Of a stretch of DNA of 6,708 nt, positions 6,110 through 6,708 are shown in pieces. Source of the DNA: Chitinivibrionia bacterium (lineage in GTDB: Bacteria > Krumholzibacteriota > Krumholzibacteriia > WVZY01); assembly GCA_016208665.1 (NCBI GenBank), contig JACQXT010000069.1:1-6708 (forward strand), given 5' to 3'. Position numbers and translations under genes: made by a program. How positions within the stretch are numbered: the first letter of the stretch is position 1; each line of letters begins with the position of its first letter. A model generated the notes under the pieces. The model saw only the letters and a list, made by a program, of their open reading frames with translations, was not told the origin of the DNA and made no database searches.

Positions 6110-6634
6110 CTACTCGGAATCGTATGATATGAGATACTCAACAGGGTACCCGGCCAGCTTTTCGCGCCACGGCAAGAAGGATAGATCGATTACGGCCGCC
6201 ACACCGGCGACAGTGCCGCCAAGCTGCTCCACCAACTTGCAGGCGGCCACTAGTGTCCCACCGGTGGCGATTAGATCATCGACTATTACAACCCGGTCTC
6301 CATGGTTGACGGCATCGGCGTGCAATTCCAGGCTGTCGTGTCCGTATTCCAGCTCGTACTGATGCGAGATTGTTCTGGCTGGCAGTTTACCCGGCTTACG
6401 CGCCACAACCAAACCGATGTTGAGTCGGTCGGCCAAGGGCGCGCCAAACACGAATCCACGCGATTCGATTCCCAGGATAACAGAAGGCTGCCACGGGCGG
6501 ACGCGGCTCTCCATCATGTCGAGCGCCTTTCCAAATCCTTCTGGATCCTGAATCAGCGTCGTGATGTCGTAAAAATTAATCCCCGGCTTAGGAAAATCCG
6601 GGACCGAACGAATGTACTTTTTGAGGTCGTTCAT
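6110..6634 (-). CDS. apt: Adenine phosphoribosyltransferase
   Basis: The 174-aa cytoplasmic enzyme converts adenine and PRPP to AMP and pyrophosphate (purine salvage). The length is normal for the family and the frame is intact. The N-terminus has the characteristic YIRSVPDFPKPGINFYDITTL (7-27). ESRGF (57-61) is the conserved substrate-site segment, RKPGKLP (79-85) and YELEYG (93-98) belong to the flexible active-site loop, and VVIVDDLIATGGT (115-127) is the PRPP-binding motif with its acidic pair Asp119-Asp120. The ATG at 6632-6634 gives the usual family N-terminus, although no strong Shine-Dalgarno is visible upstream (only a GAGA stretch). The frame stays open upstream to the window edge without another ATG. 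The gene stands just upstream of tRNA-Arg; nothing links it functionally to the envelope genes beyond. Confidence 0.97.
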   Translation of the reverse strand: MNDLKKYIRSVPDFPKPGINFYDITTLIQDPEGFGKALDMMESRVRPWQPSVILGIESRGFVFGAPLADRLNIGLVVARKPGKLPARTISHQYELEYGHDSLELHADAVNHGDRVVIVDDLIATGGTLVAACKLVEQLGGTVAGVAAVIDLSFLPWREKLAGYPVEYLISYDSE

Positions 6635-6708
6635 GGCGTCTCTATCTATATGTGCCGATGGCCTGTCCCAATCTGGAAGTCGTGGTAGCCTCCGGAGAAC
6701 GATTTCCA

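Noticed and set aside
6646..6708. Short minus-strand open stretch ending at TAG (6646-6648), possibly the 3' end of a gene upstream of apt
   Set aside because: Only 20 codons are visible and the other two frames are also open over this distance, so the frame cannot be chosen.
1..6708. CRISPR array, insertion sequence, toxin-antitoxin or defence genes
   Set aside because: I saw no direct-repeat array, terminal inverted repeats, transposase or defence-type motifs on either strand.

Overview
The window looks like an ordinary chromosomal stretch of a Gram-negative-type bacterium. It encodes an outer-membrane beta-barrel protein with a signal peptide and a terminal Phe, and a lipoprotein metallopeptidase, both of which imply a diderm envelope. 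Base composition is moderate. The gene mix (GH57 glycosidase, TPR membrane protein, DUF4870-like protein, M48 lipoprotein, OmpP1/PorV-like barrel) would suit an uncultivated FCB-type lineage, but no taxonomic marker in the window settles this.

Almost everything lies on the minus strand. Read from the right edge, the order is: apt (6634-6110, intact); tRNA-Arg(CCT) (6062-5989); a 214-bp intergenic stretch with a strong sigma70-like promoter (5880-5852); an outer-membrane beta-barrel gene (5774-4423); a 132-bp gap; then a tight run of a TPR membrane protein (4290-3617), a GH57 glycoside hydrolase (3586-1554), a DUF4870/Tic20-like membrane protein (1523-1119) and an M48 lipoprotein peptidase (1079-264). 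Gaps inside that last run are 30-39 bp, which suggests one operon. A hairpin (221-259) lies just past the M48 stop. The left edge probably holds the 3' end of a convergent plus-strand gene (stop at 154-156).

The most notable feature is that three consecutive genes have broken reading frames. The barrel gene has lost about one base near 4626 and the TPR gene about one base in an A-run (T on the coding strand) at 4140-4142. The GH57 gene appears to lack a few dozen codons, with a frame change, at a tandem ACAAAACAAA (2560-2569), between its motif 4 and its LDGEN motif. Coding sequence on both sides of every break is well conserved and the flanking genes are intact. This fits sequencing or assembly error, or very recent decay, better than old pseudogenes.

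Functionally the genes point to envelope biogenesis and maintenance (barrel, TPR, M48 lipoprotein, small membrane protein), with an alpha-glucan enzyme embedded in the operon and purine salvage (apt) beside it. I did not find a convincing new biological system here; the window is mostly housekeeping with sequence-integrity puzzles.
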